Source of the DNA: Paenibacillus antri
GTDB lineage: Bacteria > Bacillota > Bacilli > Paenibacillales > YIM-B00363
Length of the DNA stretch: 64,000 nt
Assembly (NCBI RefSeq): GCF_005765165.1
Contig: NZ_VCIW01000002.1
Span: 186,001-250,000 of the forward strand
Reading direction: 5' to 3'
A model generated the notes under the pieces. It was not told where the DNA came from. It made no database searches and was given only the letters and a program-made list of their open reading frames with translations. Shown piece by piece: positions 50,986-59,875 of this stretch (within the stretch, counting starts at the first letter, position 1; every line of letters starts with the position of its first letter). A program made the position numbers and the translations under genes.

Positions 50986-51001
50986 TCCGTTCGCGTACGA
51001 A

Positions 51002-51673
51002 TTAGTGCAGCGTCTGTTCGACTTGCTGCAGCTCTTGCTGCGCCGATTGGAGCTGCGACGCGCTCAGCTGCTGCGCCTGCTGCGCCTTCTGGGCGAGCTG
51101 CTGCGCTTGCTGCGCCTTCTGCTGCACGGCTTGCATCTGCTGATCCAGCATCTGCTGCTGCAATTGCGCTTCCTGGAGCTGCTGCGCGCTCAGGCCTTGC
51201 ACCTTCTGGGCTTCTGTCTGGATTTGCTGGGCTTGCGTCGCCTTTTGCACCGCGCTTTGCGCATGCTGAATCGCTTGCTGCGCCAGCTGCTGGGCTTCCG
51301 CGACGACTTGCTGCGCCTGCTGCGTGATTTGCTCGACCATCATCTGCGTATTTTGCGGCTGCGCCGTCGCAGTCGCGGAAGCCGCCGTCGGAGTCGTCGA
51401 GCTCGTCATGGTCGCGGACGTCATGGAACTCGAAGACGTCGAGCCTTGCTGCATAGACTGTTGGAGCGTCTGCTGGGCTTGCTTGGAACCTTGCTGCGCC
51501 ATCTGCTGCACGGCTTTTGCCCCTTGCTTAACCTGCTCGGCCATCGCGCTTTGCACCTTCATCGCCGCGTCGACGACGGCCGCTCCTACTTCCACGCCGG
51601 CGTTCTGCGCGACCTTCTGCACGTTCGAGGTGCTGCCGGAAGTCGACTTCGGTTGCGTCGTTGTCTGGGTCAC
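51002..51673 (-). CDS. Gln/Ala-rich coiled-coil protein, probable forespore product
   Basis: The 223-aa protein begins with a Thr/Ser-rich part, has a short helix (VGAAVVDAAMKVQSAM), a Ser/Thr linker (about 75-105) and then 110 residues made almost only of Gln, Ala, Leu and some Glu/Lys (QQAQQLAQKAQQAQQL), predicted as one long coiled coil. No signal or membrane segment is seen. The GTG at 51673 has AAGGAG 10 bases upstream; a TTG at 51679 is 4 bases from it and remains possible. A sigma-F/G-type promoter precedes it. It is not an SASP by motif. The function is unknown. Confidence 0.7.
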   Translation of the reverse strand: MTQTTTQPKSTSGSTSNVQKVAQNAGVEVGAAVVDAAMKVQSAMAEQVKQGAKAVQQMAQQGSKQAQQTLQQSMQQGSTSSSSMTSATMTSSTTPTAASATATAQPQNTQMMVEQITQQAQQVVAEAQQLAQQAIQHAQSAVQKATQAQQIQTEAQKVQGLSAQQLQEAQLQQQMLDQQMQAVQQKAQQAQQLAQKAQQAQQLSASQLQSAQQELQQVEQTLH

Positions 51674-51717
51674 GTTCAATTCACTCCTTAGAAGGATGTA
51701 AGTTCGACGTACCTCTT

Positions 51718-51747
51718 TAGGATGGGACGAGACGTCGCTACATATCC
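51718..51747 (-). promoter_or_regulatory. Sigma-F/G-type promoter of the Gln-rich protein gene
   Basis: On the reverse strand GGATA (51747-51743) and CATCCTA (51724-51718) are 18 bases apart, matching GNATR-18-CATNNTA. The same CATCCTA -10 precedes the YhcN-like gene. Confidence 0.55.
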
Positions 51748-51756
51748 CGCTTAAAC

Positions 51757-51972
51757 TTAGGAAACTAAGGGGCCGCATAATGAAGCGGAAAACGTCTCGT
51801 TGTTTTCGTACGGAAAACGCTTCCCGAAACCCTGAACCGGAAAAACTCCCTCTAATTCGAGCGAAAACGTCTTTGTCGGGACGATTTCGGTCGATGAAAG
51901 GGAGGATTTCCCGCTAAAACGAAAATTCGAAGGGGAAACTCTTAATTTAGAGGGAGGTTTTCCCGTTCGCAC
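51757..51972. other. Non-coding stretch with repeated GGAAAAC-type motifs
   Basis: This region is less GC-rich than its surroundings. Motifs such as GCGGAAAACGTCTC, ACGGAAAACGCTTCC and GCGAAAACGTCTTTG recur. A reverse frame of 71 codons is open, but it lacks a ribosome binding site and shows no family features. It may be a dispersed intergenic repeat. Confidence 0.35.
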
Positions 51973-51974
51973 GC

Positions 51975-52008
51975 AAAAAAGCCCCCGGAGTCCGCGACTC
52001 CGAAGGCC
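51975..52008 (-). terminator. Terminator downstream of the tRNA-Arg gene
   Basis: On the reverse strand GCC-CGGAGT pairs with ACTCCG-GGC around a short loop and is followed by six T residues. Confidence 0.75.
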
Positions 52009-52012
52009 AATG

Positions 52013-52040
52013 TATGTAACAAGTGCGTCCCAGGAGGGAT
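52013..52040 (-). repeat. Duplicated 3' end of the tRNA-Arg gene with its downstream flank
   Basis: The 28 bases at 52013-52040 repeat 52127-52154 with one mismatch (52024). The copy includes the last 14-15 bases of the tRNA (T-arm end, acceptor strand, discriminator) and the flank CTTGTTACATA. The two copies are 114 bases apart in direct orientation. Confidence 0.85.
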
Positions 52041-52139
52041 ACTCGGCACTTCGTGCCGAGACTGCGAAGCCATGGCTGACGAAGCGGATGCTCCGGCGAA
52101 CCGATAGGTACTCATCCCCGATGGACTATGTAACAAGAG

Positions 52140-52213
52140 CGTCCCAGGAGGGATTCGAACCCCCGACCGTACGCTTAGAAGGCGTATGCTCTATCCGACT
52201 GAGCTACTGGGAC
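52140..52213 (-). tRNA. tRNA-Arg(UCU)
   Basis: On the reverse strand the acceptor stem GTCCCAG pairs with CTGGGAC, with G as discriminator. The D-stem GCTC/GAGC, the anticodon stem TACGC/GCGTA with loop CTTCTAA (anticodon TCT), and the T-loop TTCGAAT are all in place. The CCA end is not encoded. The length is 74 bases. Confidence 0.96.
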
Positions 52214-52291
52214 ACAAGAAAAAATGCGACTCGGAAATTATATCACGGACCGACGTCCCCGCGCAATGGGTGGGTGCGAATTCCATCCCGG

Positions 52292-52321
52292 TTCGTATTT
52301 CCCCGCGAAACCTGCTACAAT
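52292..52321 (+). promoter_or_regulatory. Probable sigma-A promoter of the YsoA-like gene
   Basis: TTCGTA (52292-52297) and TACAAT (52316-52321) are 18 bases apart, about 32 bases before the ATG. Confidence 0.4.
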
Positions 52322-52352
52322 GTAGAAACATTTTTTGATTCCGGGGGAACCG

Positions 52353-53264
52353 ATGGACGGCAAAGCGCGGGGGGAACTGATCCTTTTCCCGAAAACCATT
52401 GATTATTATCAGATCGAATTGACGAAACTGCTGGAGAAGGAAGCGTACGGGGAAGCCATTCGAACGCTCGAGTTTCTCGTGTCGTGCCGAACCGACGACG
52501 GTCGGACGAACGAGGAATGGAGCACGCTGCTCGAGTGGCTGCGGAGCGAATTCCCGGACGCGGCCCGCGCGGGCGAGGACGGCGACGACGACGAGGAGCC
52601 GATCGCGGAATCGGATTTGCTCCGAAGCCGCGTGTCGCAGAAGGCGGCTCGCGACAAGCAATACGCCAAGCGGCTGTTGGAGTCGCTCTCCCGCGGCTCG
52701 CTCGAAGCGCAGCTTCACGCGTTGGAGCAGCTTGCGTTGCTCGACGACGAAAGCGCGGCGGGACAGCTTCTTAAGAAGCTGTCCGATCCGCAGGTGCATC
52801 CTTTCGTCGCCTTCAAGCTGCTGCAGACGCTGGCGAAGCTCGGCGTCGAGGGAGAGGCGACGTTCGGCAAGCTCGGGGAAATCGTGACCGTCGATATCGA
52901 ACGAACGCCGGTCGGACCGGACCGATTTCCGGAGCCGCTGCCTTTCGTCGCCGATCGGGTTCGCGAAATGGCGGATACCGACGACCCGACGATATCGGTG
53001 TTCGCGAAGCAGACATGGGAAGAATTTCTAGTTTACGCGTATGGAACGACGCTGTACAACGGCATGCACGAGATGGACGAGCAGGGGCTCGACGTCTGGG
53101 CTTCGGCGCTCCATACGGCCGTGGCGCACGCGATGTACGGAGGCGGAAGCGCGGAGGAATTGCAGGACCGTTACGGCATCACGGAGTCGCTGCTGCCGGC
53201 GTGGGAAGGGGCTTACGCCTCGCTCGCGAAGTTCTTCCGAGACGTCTCGGGGGTTCGCGTTTGA
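52353..53264 (+). CDS. YsoA-like TPR/HEAT-repeat protein upstream of tig
   Basis: The 303-aa soluble protein has an N-terminal helical repeat (ELTKLLEKEAYGEAIRTLEF), an acidic linker (EDGDDDEEP, about 75-85) and a middle helical part (LHALEQLALLDDESAAGQLL) like short HEAT or TPR repeats. The C-terminal third (VYAYGTTLYNGMHEMDEQGL) is not recognised. The ATG at 52353 follows CCGGGGG. In Bacillus subtilis the gene before tig is ysoA, a TPR protein, so position supports the name more than sequence does. The role is unknown. Confidence 0.7.
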   Translation: MDGKARGELILFPKTIDYYQIELTKLLEKEAYGEAIRTLEFLVSCRTDDGRTNEEWSTLLEWLRSEFPDAARAGEDGDDDEEPIAESDLLRSRVSQKAARDKQYAKRLLESLSRGSLEAQLHALEQLALLDDESAAGQLLKKLSDPQVHPFVAFKLLQTLAKLGVEGEATFGKLGEIVTVDIERTPVGPDRFPEPLPFVADRVREMADTDDPTISVFAKQTWEEFLVYAYGTTLYNGMHEMDEQGLDVWASALHTAVAHAMYGGGSAEELQDRYGITESLLPAWEGAYASLAKFFRDVSGVRV

Positions 53265-53288
53265 ATTGGACAGGTTATGTGTTATAAT
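53261..53288 (+). promoter_or_regulatory. Sigma-A promoter of tig
   Basis: TTGAAT (53261-53266) and TATAAT (53283-53288) are 16 bases apart. The -35 overlaps the stop codon of the upstream gene. Confidence 0.6.
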
Positions 53289-53332
53289 GGCATGGTTATA
53301 TTTTCGGGCGAAAAGTTTGGAGGATGCATAGA

Positions 53333-54622
53333 ATGAAGGCGAGTTGGGAAAAGCTAGAAAGCAACGTCGGGGTACTGACGATCGAAGTTGAAGCGGAACA
53401 AGTCAACGAGGCGATTAACAAAGCGTTCAAGAAAGTCGCGAACCGCGTGAACGTCCCGGGCTTCCGCAAAGGGAAAGTCCCGCGGCAAATTTTCGAAGCG
53501 AAGTTCGGCGTAGAAAGCCTGTACCAAGATGCGATTGACATAATTTTGCCGGAAGCCTATACATATGCGCTTCAGGAAACCGGCATCGAGCCGATCGATC
53601 GTCCGGAAGTGGATATCGAGAAGTTCGCGAAGAACGAACCGATGAAGCTGACGGCGAAGGTGCAAGTGAAGCCGGAGGTGCAGCTCGGCGAGTACAAGGG
53701 TCTGGAAGTCGAAGCGAAGAGCGACGACGTGACGGACGAAGAGATCGACGCGGAATTGAACCGTCTGCAGCAGCGCCACGCGGAGATCGTTCCGGTGGAA
53801 GAAGGCGTCGCGCAGAACGGCGACATCGCCGTCATCGATTTCGAAGGCTTCGCGGACGGCGTTCCGTTCGAAGGCGGCAAGGGCGAGAAGCATTCGCTCG
53901 AGCTCGGTTCGGGCAGCTTCATCCCGGGCTTCGAAGAAGGCGTCGTCGGCATGGCGAAGGGCGAAGAGAAGGAAGTACAGGTTACGTTCCCGGAAGATTA
54001 CCACGCGGAAAACCTGAAAGGCCAAGCGGCTACGTTCAAGGTGAAGCTGCAAGACCTGAAGCGGAAAAACCTGCCGGAGCTCGACGACGAGTTCGCGAAG
54101 GACGTCTCCGAATTCGAGACGCTCGAAGAGTTCAAGAAGGATTTGTCCGACAAAATCAAAGCTCGCAAAGAGCGCGAATTCCGCATCCATCAGGAACAAT
54201 CGGTCGTCGACCAAGCGTCGGATAACGCGACCGTAGACGTTCCGGCAGTCATGGTGGAGACGGAACTGAATAATATGGTAAAAGAGTTCGAAAGCCGTCT
54301 TCGTACGCAAGGCATGACGCTGGAGCTGTACTTCCAGTTCACGAACACCAGCGAAGACGCATTGAGAGAACAGATGCTTCCGGACGCTCAGAAGCGCGTG
54401 CGCAACAACCTCGTGCTCGAAGCGATCGCGAAAGCGGAAGGTCTCGAAGCGAGCGACGAAGATTTGGAGAAAGAGCTGGAGCGCATGGCCGAGCAGTTCC
54501 AACGTTCGGTCGAAGAAATCCGCGGCATCCTGTCGGCGAACGGCCGGATCGACGATATCCGCGAAGAGCTTTCCATCAAGCGCGCGGTCGATTTCTTGGT
54601 CGACAACAGCAAGACGAAGTAA
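53333..54622 (+). CDS. tig: Trigger factor (ribosome-bound chaperone and prolyl isomerase)
   Basis: The 429-aa chaperone meets nascent chains at the ribosome exit. The N-terminal domain has the ribosome-binding signature VPGFRKGKVP (near residues 40-50). The FKBP-type isomerase domain (about 150-245) includes GDIAVIDFEGFADGVPFEGG, and the rest forms the helical arms. The ATG at 53333 is right because GGAGG lies 9 bases upstream; the ATG at 53324 abuts that site. A terminator separates it from clpP. Confidence 0.97.
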   Translation: MKASWEKLESNVGVLTIEVEAEQVNEAINKAFKKVANRVNVPGFRKGKVPRQIFEAKFGVESLYQDAIDIILPEAYTYALQETGIEPIDRPEVDIEKFAKNEPMKLTAKVQVKPEVQLGEYKGLEVEAKSDDVTDEEIDAELNRLQQRHAEIVPVEEGVAQNGDIAVIDFEGFADGVPFEGGKGEKHSLELGSGSFIPGFEEGVVGMAKGEEKEVQVTFPEDYHAENLKGQAATFKVKLQDLKRKNLPELDDEFAKDVSEFETLEEFKKDLSDKIKARKEREFRIHQEQSVVDQASDNATVDVPAVMVETELNNMVKEFESRLRTQGMTLELYFQFTNTSEDALREQMLPDAQKRVRNNLVLEAIAKAEGLEASDEDLEKELERMAEQFQRSVEEIRGILSANGRIDDIREELSIKRAVDFLVDNSKTK

Positions 54623-54663
54623 GCGGAGCAACGACGCTACAACGAGGATAACTATAAAAAGAA

Positions 54664-54698
54664 GGGCACGTTCGAGTTCAGAAGCGTGCCCCTTTTTT
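54664..54698 (+). terminator. Terminator between tig and clpP
   Basis: GGGCACG and CGTGCCC pair around a 14-base loop, followed by TTTTTT. Confidence 0.8.
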
Positions 54699-54789
54699 AC
54701 CCTTGGACCGTCGCCGCAAAAATGACACCGCACCCGGAAAGTGATAAAATAACGTTAACCCCATCTGTCATGAAGCGAGGTTGGTAACC

Positions 54790-55380
54790 ATGAATCTAGT
54801 CCCGATTGTTGTGGAACAGACAAACCGCGGCGAGCGTTCGTACGATATTTACTCGCGATTGTTGAAGGATCGCATCATCTTCCTCGGGAGCGGCATCGAC
54901 GATGACGTGGCCAATCTCGTCATCGCGCAATTGCTGTTTTTGGCGGCTGACGACTCGGAGAAGGATATCCATCTGTATATCAACTCCCCGGGCGGTTCGG
55001 TGACGGCGGGGATGGGCATTTACGACACGATGCAATATATCAAGCCGGACGTATCCACGATTTGCGTCGGCATGGCGGCGAGCATGGGGTCGATTCTGCT
55101 CACGGCTGGCGCCAAAGGCAAGCGCTTCGCGCTGCCGAACAGCGAAGTCATGATCCATCAGCCGTTGGGCGGCGTTCGCGGTCAGGCGACGGACATTAAG
55201 ATCCACGCCGACTGGATCATCCAGACGAAACGCAAGCTGAACGAAATTTACGTCAAGCATACGGGTCAGCCGTACGAGAAAATCGAACGCGACACCGATC
55301 GGGACTTCTTCATGAGTGCGGACGAAGCGCTCGCTTACGGATTGATCGACAAGGTGATCACTCCGGGCGACTTGAAATAA
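54790..55380 (+). CDS. clpP: ATP-dependent Clp protease proteolytic subunit
   Basis: The 196-aa serine protease forms the 14-mer chamber used by ClpX and ClpC/ClpE. The triad is Ser98 ([10 protein letters not shown]), His123 (VMIHQPLGG) and Asp172 (RDTDRDFFM). The ATG at 54790 has GAGG 9 bases upstream; a TTG at 54781 abuts that site. In Bacillus subtilis clpP is elsewhere on the chromosome; here it lies between tig and clpX, as in proteobacteria. It is 13 bases from clpX. No CtsR operator is evident. Confidence 0.97.
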   Translation: MNLVPIVVEQTNRGERSYDIYSRLLKDRIIFLGSGIDDDVANLVIAQLLFLAADDSEKDIHLYINSPGGSVTAGMGIYDTMQYIKPDVSTICVGMAASMGSILLTAGAKGKRFALPNSEVMIHQPLGGVRGQATDIKIHADWIIQTKRKLNEIYVKHTGQPYEKIERDTDRDFFMSADEALAYGLIDKVITPGDLK

Positions 55381-55393
55381 AGGAGGGAAGACC

Positions 55394-56659
55394 ATGTTTA
55401 AGTTCAACGAAGAGAAGGGCCAGTTGAAGTGTTCGTTCTGCGGAAAAATGCAGGATCAGGTGCGCAAGCTCGTCGCCGGACCTGGCGTATATATTTGCGA
55501 TGAATGCATCGAATTGTGCACGGAAATCGTCGAAGAGGAGCTCGGTCACGAGGAAGAGCTCGATCTGAAGGAAGTGCCGAAGCCGCTGCAAATCCGGGAA
55601 ATCCTGGATCAGTACGTCATCGGCCAAGACCAAGCGAAGAAGTCGCTCGCGGTCGCCGTGTACAATCACTATAAGCGGATCAACTCCACGGGCAAGAACG
55701 AAGACGTCGAGTTGACGAAGAGCAACATCATGCTCGTCGGACCGACGGGCAGCGGGAAGACGCTGCTCGCGCAGACGCTCGCCAAGATTTTGAACGTGCC
55801 GTTCGCGATCGCCGACGCCACCTCGCTCACCGAGGCCGGCTATGTCGGGGAGGACGTCGAGAACATTTTGCTGAAGCTCATTCAAGCGGCGGACTACGAC
55901 GTAGAGAAGGCCGAGCGCGGCATCATCTACATCGACGAAATCGACAAGGTCGCCCGCAAATCGGAAAACCCGTCGATCACCCGCGACGTATCGGGCGAGG
56001 GCGTGCAGCAAGCGCTCCTTAAGATTCTCGAAGGCACGGTGGCATCGGTTCCTCCGCAAGGCGGACGGAAGCACCCGCACCAAGAGTTCATCCAGATCGA
56101 TACGACGAACATTCTGTTCATCTGCGGCGGGGCGTTCGACGGTCTCGAGCAAATCATCAAGCGCCGAATCGGCAAGAAGGTTATCGGCTTCGGCGCCGAC
56201 GGTATGAAGGCGGATCTCAAAGCGGGCGAATACTTGTCCATGGTGCTGCCGGAGGACTTGCTGAAATACGGCCTCATTCCGGAGTTCGTCGGACGTCTGC
56301 CGGTCATCACGTCGCTCGAGCCGCTCGACGAGGCTGCGCTCGTTCGCATCCTGTCCGAGCCGAAGAACGCGCTCGTGAAGCAATACCAGAAGCTGCTCGA
56401 GATGGATAACGTTCATCTGGAGTTCGAGCCGGACGCGCTCGTCGCGATCGCGGCCGAAGCGATCAAGCGGAACACCGGCGCCCGCGGCCTTCGCGCCATC
56501 ATCGAGAGCATTATGCTCGACGTGATGTACGACGTGCCGTCGCGGACGGACATCAATCATTGTTTGATCACGAAGGACGTCGTGGCGAACAAGATCGTGC
56601 CGACCTTGACGCTCGCGAAGACGGACAACAAGAAGAACAAAAAGGAAGAGAGCGCATAA
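55394..56659 (+). CDS. clpX: Clp protease ATP-binding subunit ClpX
   Basis: The 421-aa AAA+ unfoldase feeds proteins to ClpP. The N-terminal zinc-binding domain has CSFC (residues 13-16) and CDEC with CTE nearby. Walker A is GPTGSGKT, Walker [10 protein letters not shown], and the ClpP-binding loop and sensor regions follow ([21 protein letters not shown]). AAGGAGGG precedes the ATG. It forms a bicistronic unit with clpP. Confidence 0.97.
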   Translation: MFKFNEEKGQLKCSFCGKMQDQVRKLVAGPGVYICDECIELCTEIVEEELGHEEELDLKEVPKPLQIREILDQYVIGQDQAKKSLAVAVYNHYKRINSTGKNEDVELTKSNIMLVGPTGSGKTLLAQTLAKILNVPFAIADATSLTEAGYVGEDVENILLKLIQAADYDVEKAERGIIYIDEIDKVARKSENPSITRDVSGEGVQQALLKILEGTVASVPPQGGRKHPHQEFIQIDTTNILFICGGAFDGLEQIIKRRIGKKVIGFGADGMKADLKAGEYLSMVLPEDLLKYGLIPEFVGRLPVITSLEPLDEAALVRILSEPKNALVKQYQKLLEMDNVHLEFEPDALVAIAAEAIKRNTGARGLRAIIESIMLDVMYDVPSRTDINHCLITKDVVANKIVPTLTLAKTDNKKNKKEESA

Positions 56660-56749
56660 GCGTTCCGCAGCGTTCGACAGCATCCGTCTTCTTAAGGCGG
56701 GTGCTTCCTTTGTTTCGCGATTCAGATCCCTTGGGAGGGGAAACCGACA

Positions 56750-57862
56750 ATGTACCATCGCAAAGATACGCGCCCGGTGAAGGTCGGCGGTCTTACGATC
56801 GGCGGCAGCGACGAGGTGCTCATTCAGAGCATGTGCACGACGAAGACGGCCAACGTGGAAGCGACCGTCGCGGAAATCCATCGGCTCGAGGAAGCCGGCT
56901 GCCAATTGGTTCGCGTCACCGTGAACAACGAAGAAGCGGCGGATGCGATCAAGGAAATCAAGAAGCGCATTCACATTCCGCTGGTGGCGGACATTCATTT
57001 CGATTACCGGCTGGCGCTGAAGGCGATCGAGAACGGCATCGACAAGGTGCGGATCAACCCGGGCAATATCGGCCGCCGGAAAAACGTGGAAGCGGTCGTC
57101 GCGGCGTGCAAAGCACGCGGCATCCCGATTCGGATCGGCGTGAACGCCGGCTCGCTCGAGAAGCATCTGCTCGATAAATACGGGTATCCGACGCCCGAGG
57201 CGATGGTGGAGAGCGCGTTGTTCCACATCGGCATCCTCGAGGAATTGGATTTCCACGACATTATCGTCTCGTTGAAGGCGTCCGACGTCCCGATGGCGAT
57301 CGCGGCGTATTCGAAGGCGGCGCAAGTGATTCCTTACCCGCTGCACCTCGGCATCACCGAGGCCGGCACGTTGTTCTCCGGCACGGTGAAGAGCGCCGCG
57401 GGTCTCGGCGTGCTGCTGAACTTAGGTATCGGGTCGACGATCCGCATCTCGTTAAGCGCCGATCCGGTCGAGGAAGTGAAGGTCGCCCGCGAGCTGCTGA
57501 AGACGTTCGGCCTGATTACGAACGCGGCGACGCTCGTCTCTTGCCCGACTTGCGGGCGGCTCGACATCGATCTGTTCGCGGTGGCCAACGAGGTAGAAGC
57601 CTATTTGGAAAAGGTGAAAGTCCCGATCAAGGTGTCCGTGCTCGGCTGCGCGGTGAACGGCCCGGGCGAGGCGCGAGAGGCCGACATCGGCATCGCCGGC
57701 GCCCGAGGCGAGGGGATGCTGTTCCGCTACGGCGAGATGATCCGCAAGGTGCCGGAAGCGGAGCTCGTCGCCGAGCTGAAGAAAGAAATCGACGTCATCG
57801 TCGAAGCGTACAACCGTACGGGAGAAATACCGGGACGGAAGACGCATCAATCGCATAGCTGA
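56750..57862 (+). CDS. ispG: 4-hydroxy-3-methylbut-2-enyl diphosphate synthase (flavodoxin)
   Basis: This iron-sulfur enzyme carries out the penultimate step of the MEP isoprenoid pathway. The 370-aa protein shows the TIM-barrel start [40 protein letters not shown], and the cluster ligands in SCPTCGR and [17 protein letters not shown] precedes the ATG. It stands between clpX and lonB, an unusual place, with weak stem-loops before and a strong terminator after, so it seems a separate unit. Confidence 0.96.
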   Translation: MYHRKDTRPVKVGGLTIGGSDEVLIQSMCTTKTANVEATVAEIHRLEEAGCQLVRVTVNNEEAADAIKEIKKRIHIPLVADIHFDYRLALKAIENGIDKVRINPGNIGRRKNVEAVVAACKARGIPIRIGVNAGSLEKHLLDKYGYPTPEAMVESALFHIGILEELDFHDIIVSLKASDVPMAIAAYSKAAQVIPYPLHLGITEAGTLFSGTVKSAAGLGVLLNLGIGSTIRISLSADPVEEVKVARELLKTFGLITNAATLVSCPTCGRLDIDLFAVANEVEAYLEKVKVPIKVSVLGCAVNGPGEAREADIGIAGARGEGMLFRYGEMIRKVPEAELVAELKKEIDVIVEAYNRTGEIPGRKTHQSHS

Positions 57863-57881
57863 GCCGATTCGGCTTGAAGTT

Positions 57882-57913
57882 GCCCCGAGTCCATGGCGGA
57901 CTCGGGGCTTTTT
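57882..57913 (+). terminator. Terminator of ispG
   Basis: An 11-bp stem (GCCCCGAGTCC) with a 5-base loop is followed by TTTTT. Confidence 0.9.
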
Positions 57914-57998
57914 CTGTCCAAAATGACCGGATGAAGGGGCCTAAGGAAGGTAATACTTAGGTGTAACAAAACAGATTTTTCATGAGGAGGGACGTACG

Positions 57999-59714
57999 GT
58001 GACGCTGAGCCTCGTCTTAGTGCTGGTGCAGGTGTTCTTCGCCGTGGTCATCGGCTTATATTTTTGGAATTTGCTTCGCAATCAACAGACGAACAAGGTT
58101 GCCGTCGATCGGGAATCGAAGAAGGAGATGGAGAAGCTGCGGAAGCTTCGCAGCATCTCGCTTACGAAGCCGCTGGCGGAGCGGACGCGGCCGACGACGA
58201 TGAACGATATCGTCGGACAGAAGGAGGGGCTGCGCGCGCTGAAGGCGGCGCTGTGCGGACCGAACCCGCAGCACGTAATCGTCTACGGGCCTCCCGGGGT
58301 AGGGAAGACCGCGGCCGCTCGCGTTATTCTGGAAGAAGCGAAGAAAAATCCGGATTCGCCGTTCCGCCAGGAGGCGAAATTTACGGAGATCGACGCGACG
58401 ACGGCCCGCTTCGACGAACGCGGCATCGCGGATCCGCTCATCGGCTCCGTCCACGATCCGATCTACCAGGGAGCCGGCGCCATGGGCGTCGCGGGCATTC
58501 CGCAGCCGAAGCCCGGGGCGGTCAGCAAAGCGCACGGCGGCGTCTTGTTCATCGACGAGATCGGCGAGCTGCATCCGATCCAGCTGAATAAATTGCTCAA
58601 GGTGCTTGAGGATCGCAAGGTTTTCCTCGAGAGCGCCTATTACAACGCCGAAGATTCGCATATTCCCGGCTATATTCACGACATCTTCCAGAACGGTCTC
58701 CCCGCCGACTTCCGGCTCGTCGGCGCGACGACGCGCACGCCGCAGGAGCTGCCGCCGGCGCTCCGGTCGCGCTGCATGGAAATCTTCTTCCGCCCGCTCC
58801 TGCCGGAGGAGGTCGGGGAAATTACAGAGAACGCGATCAAGAAGGTCGGCATGGAGCCCGACGCGGCCGCTATCGACGTCGTGAAGCGATTCGCGACGAA
58901 CGGACGCGAAGCGGTGAACATCGTCCAGCTGGCCGCAGGCGTCGCCTTGACGGAAGGACGAAGCGAGCTGACCGCCGCCGACGTGGAATGGGTGGCGCGC
59001 TCCAGTCAAATGACGCCGCGCCCGGAGAAGAAAATCCCGGCGGAGCCGATGATCGGCTTCGTGAACGGGCTCGCGGTATACGGTCCGAATATGGGGACGC
59101 TGCTCGAAATCGAAGTGACGGCGAACGTCGCGGAATCCCAGGGGGCGGGCCGCATCAACATTACCGGCGTCGTCGACGAGGAGGAGCTCGGCGGAGGCTC
59201 GAAGACGCTGCGGCGCAAGAGCATGGCGCGAGGCTCCGTCGAAAACGTCATGACGGTGCTCCGCCGCTTCGGACTTCGCCCGCATGATTACGACCTGCAC
59301 GTCAACTTCCCGGGCGGCGTTCCGATCGACGGGCCGAGCGCGGGCGTGGCGATGGCGACGGCGATCGCTTCGGCGATTCTAGGCGTTCCGGTCGACAACC
59401 GCGTCGCGATGACCGGCGAGGTGAGCATCCACGGCAAGGTGAAGCCGGTCGGAGGCGTCGTCGCCAAGGCGGAAGCGGCGTTCCAAGCCGGTGCGACGCG
59501 GGTGTACATTCCGAAGGAGAACTGGCAGGCGATCTTCGAGGGGCTCGGAGGCGGGCTCTCCGTCGTACCGCTCGAGCACATCGACGAGCTGTTCGCGGAC
59601 TTGTTCGGCATCGAGCGGGAGACGTTCGCGTCGAAGCTGCCGCCGTTCGCGGGGGAGTCGGCGTCGCACGCCGTGTCCGTGCTCCACGCGGAAGCATCGG
59701 AGAAGAGAGGGTAA
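57999..59714 (+). CDS. lonB: ATP-dependent protease LonB (membrane-anchored)
   Basis: The 571-aa protein has an N-terminal membrane helix (LSLVLVLVQVFFAVVIGLYF), an AAA+ domain with Walker [11 protein letters not shown] (near residue 95) and Walker B GGVLFIDEIGEL, and a Lon-type protease domain with the Ser-Lys dyad (GPSAGVAMATAIA and GGVVAKAEAAFQAG). It lacks the long Lon N-terminal domain. In B. subtilis lonB is forespore-specific. The GTG start follows GAGGAGGGA. No clear sigma-F promoter was found in the 85 bases upstream that are left after the ispG terminator. Confidence 0.95.
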   Translation: MTLSLVLVLVQVFFAVVIGLYFWNLLRNQQTNKVAVDRESKKEMEKLRKLRSISLTKPLAERTRPTTMNDIVGQKEGLRALKAALCGPNPQHVIVYGPPGVGKTAAARVILEEAKKNPDSPFRQEAKFTEIDATTARFDERGIADPLIGSVHDPIYQGAGAMGVAGIPQPKPGAVSKAHGGVLFIDEIGELHPIQLNKLLKVLEDRKVFLESAYYNAEDSHIPGYIHDIFQNGLPADFRLVGATTRTPQELPPALRSRCMEIFFRPLLPEEVGEITENAIKKVGMEPDAAAIDVVKRFATNGREAVNIVQLAAGVALTEGRSELTAADVEWVARSSQMTPRPEKKIPAEPMIGFVNGLAVYGPNMGTLLEIEVTANVAESQGAGRINITGVVDEEELGGGSKTLRRKSMARGSVENVMTVLRRFGLRPHDYDLHVNFPGGVPIDGPSAGVAMATAIASAILGVPVDNRVAMTGEVSIHGKVKPVGGVVAKAEAAFQAGATRVYIPKENWQAIFEGLGGGLSVVPLEHIDELFADLFGIERETFASKLPPFAGESASHAVSVLHAEASEKRG

Positions 59715-59727
59715 GGCGCGACGCCCG

Positions 59728-59765
59728 AGGGAAGGCTCCGGCGGGATCCATCCGGAGCCTTCCCT
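59728..59765 (+). terminator. Stem-loop after lonB
   Basis: A perfect 14-bp stem (AGGGAAGGCTCCGG) with a 10-base loop. No T run follows. Confidence 0.6.
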
Positions 59766-59781
59766 CCTGCCCGCTTGTCAA

Positions 59782-59811
59782 TTGGTAATTTGATTTGCGG
59801 TTTGGTAGAAT
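59782..59811 (+). promoter_or_regulatory. Probable sigma-A promoter of lonA
   Basis: TTGGTA (59782-59787) and TAGAAT (59806-59811) are 18 bases apart, 64 bases before the start codon. Confidence 0.45.
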
Positions 59812-59875
59812 GAAATACAGTCATTTTACTGATGTGAAGCGATAACGGATAAGAGTCTCTTGGAGGTGCCACAGG

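Noticed and set aside
52041-52126. Second tRNA gene beside tRNA-Arg
   Set aside because: Only the 3' end is duplicated. No anticodon or D-arm can be formed in the intervening bases.
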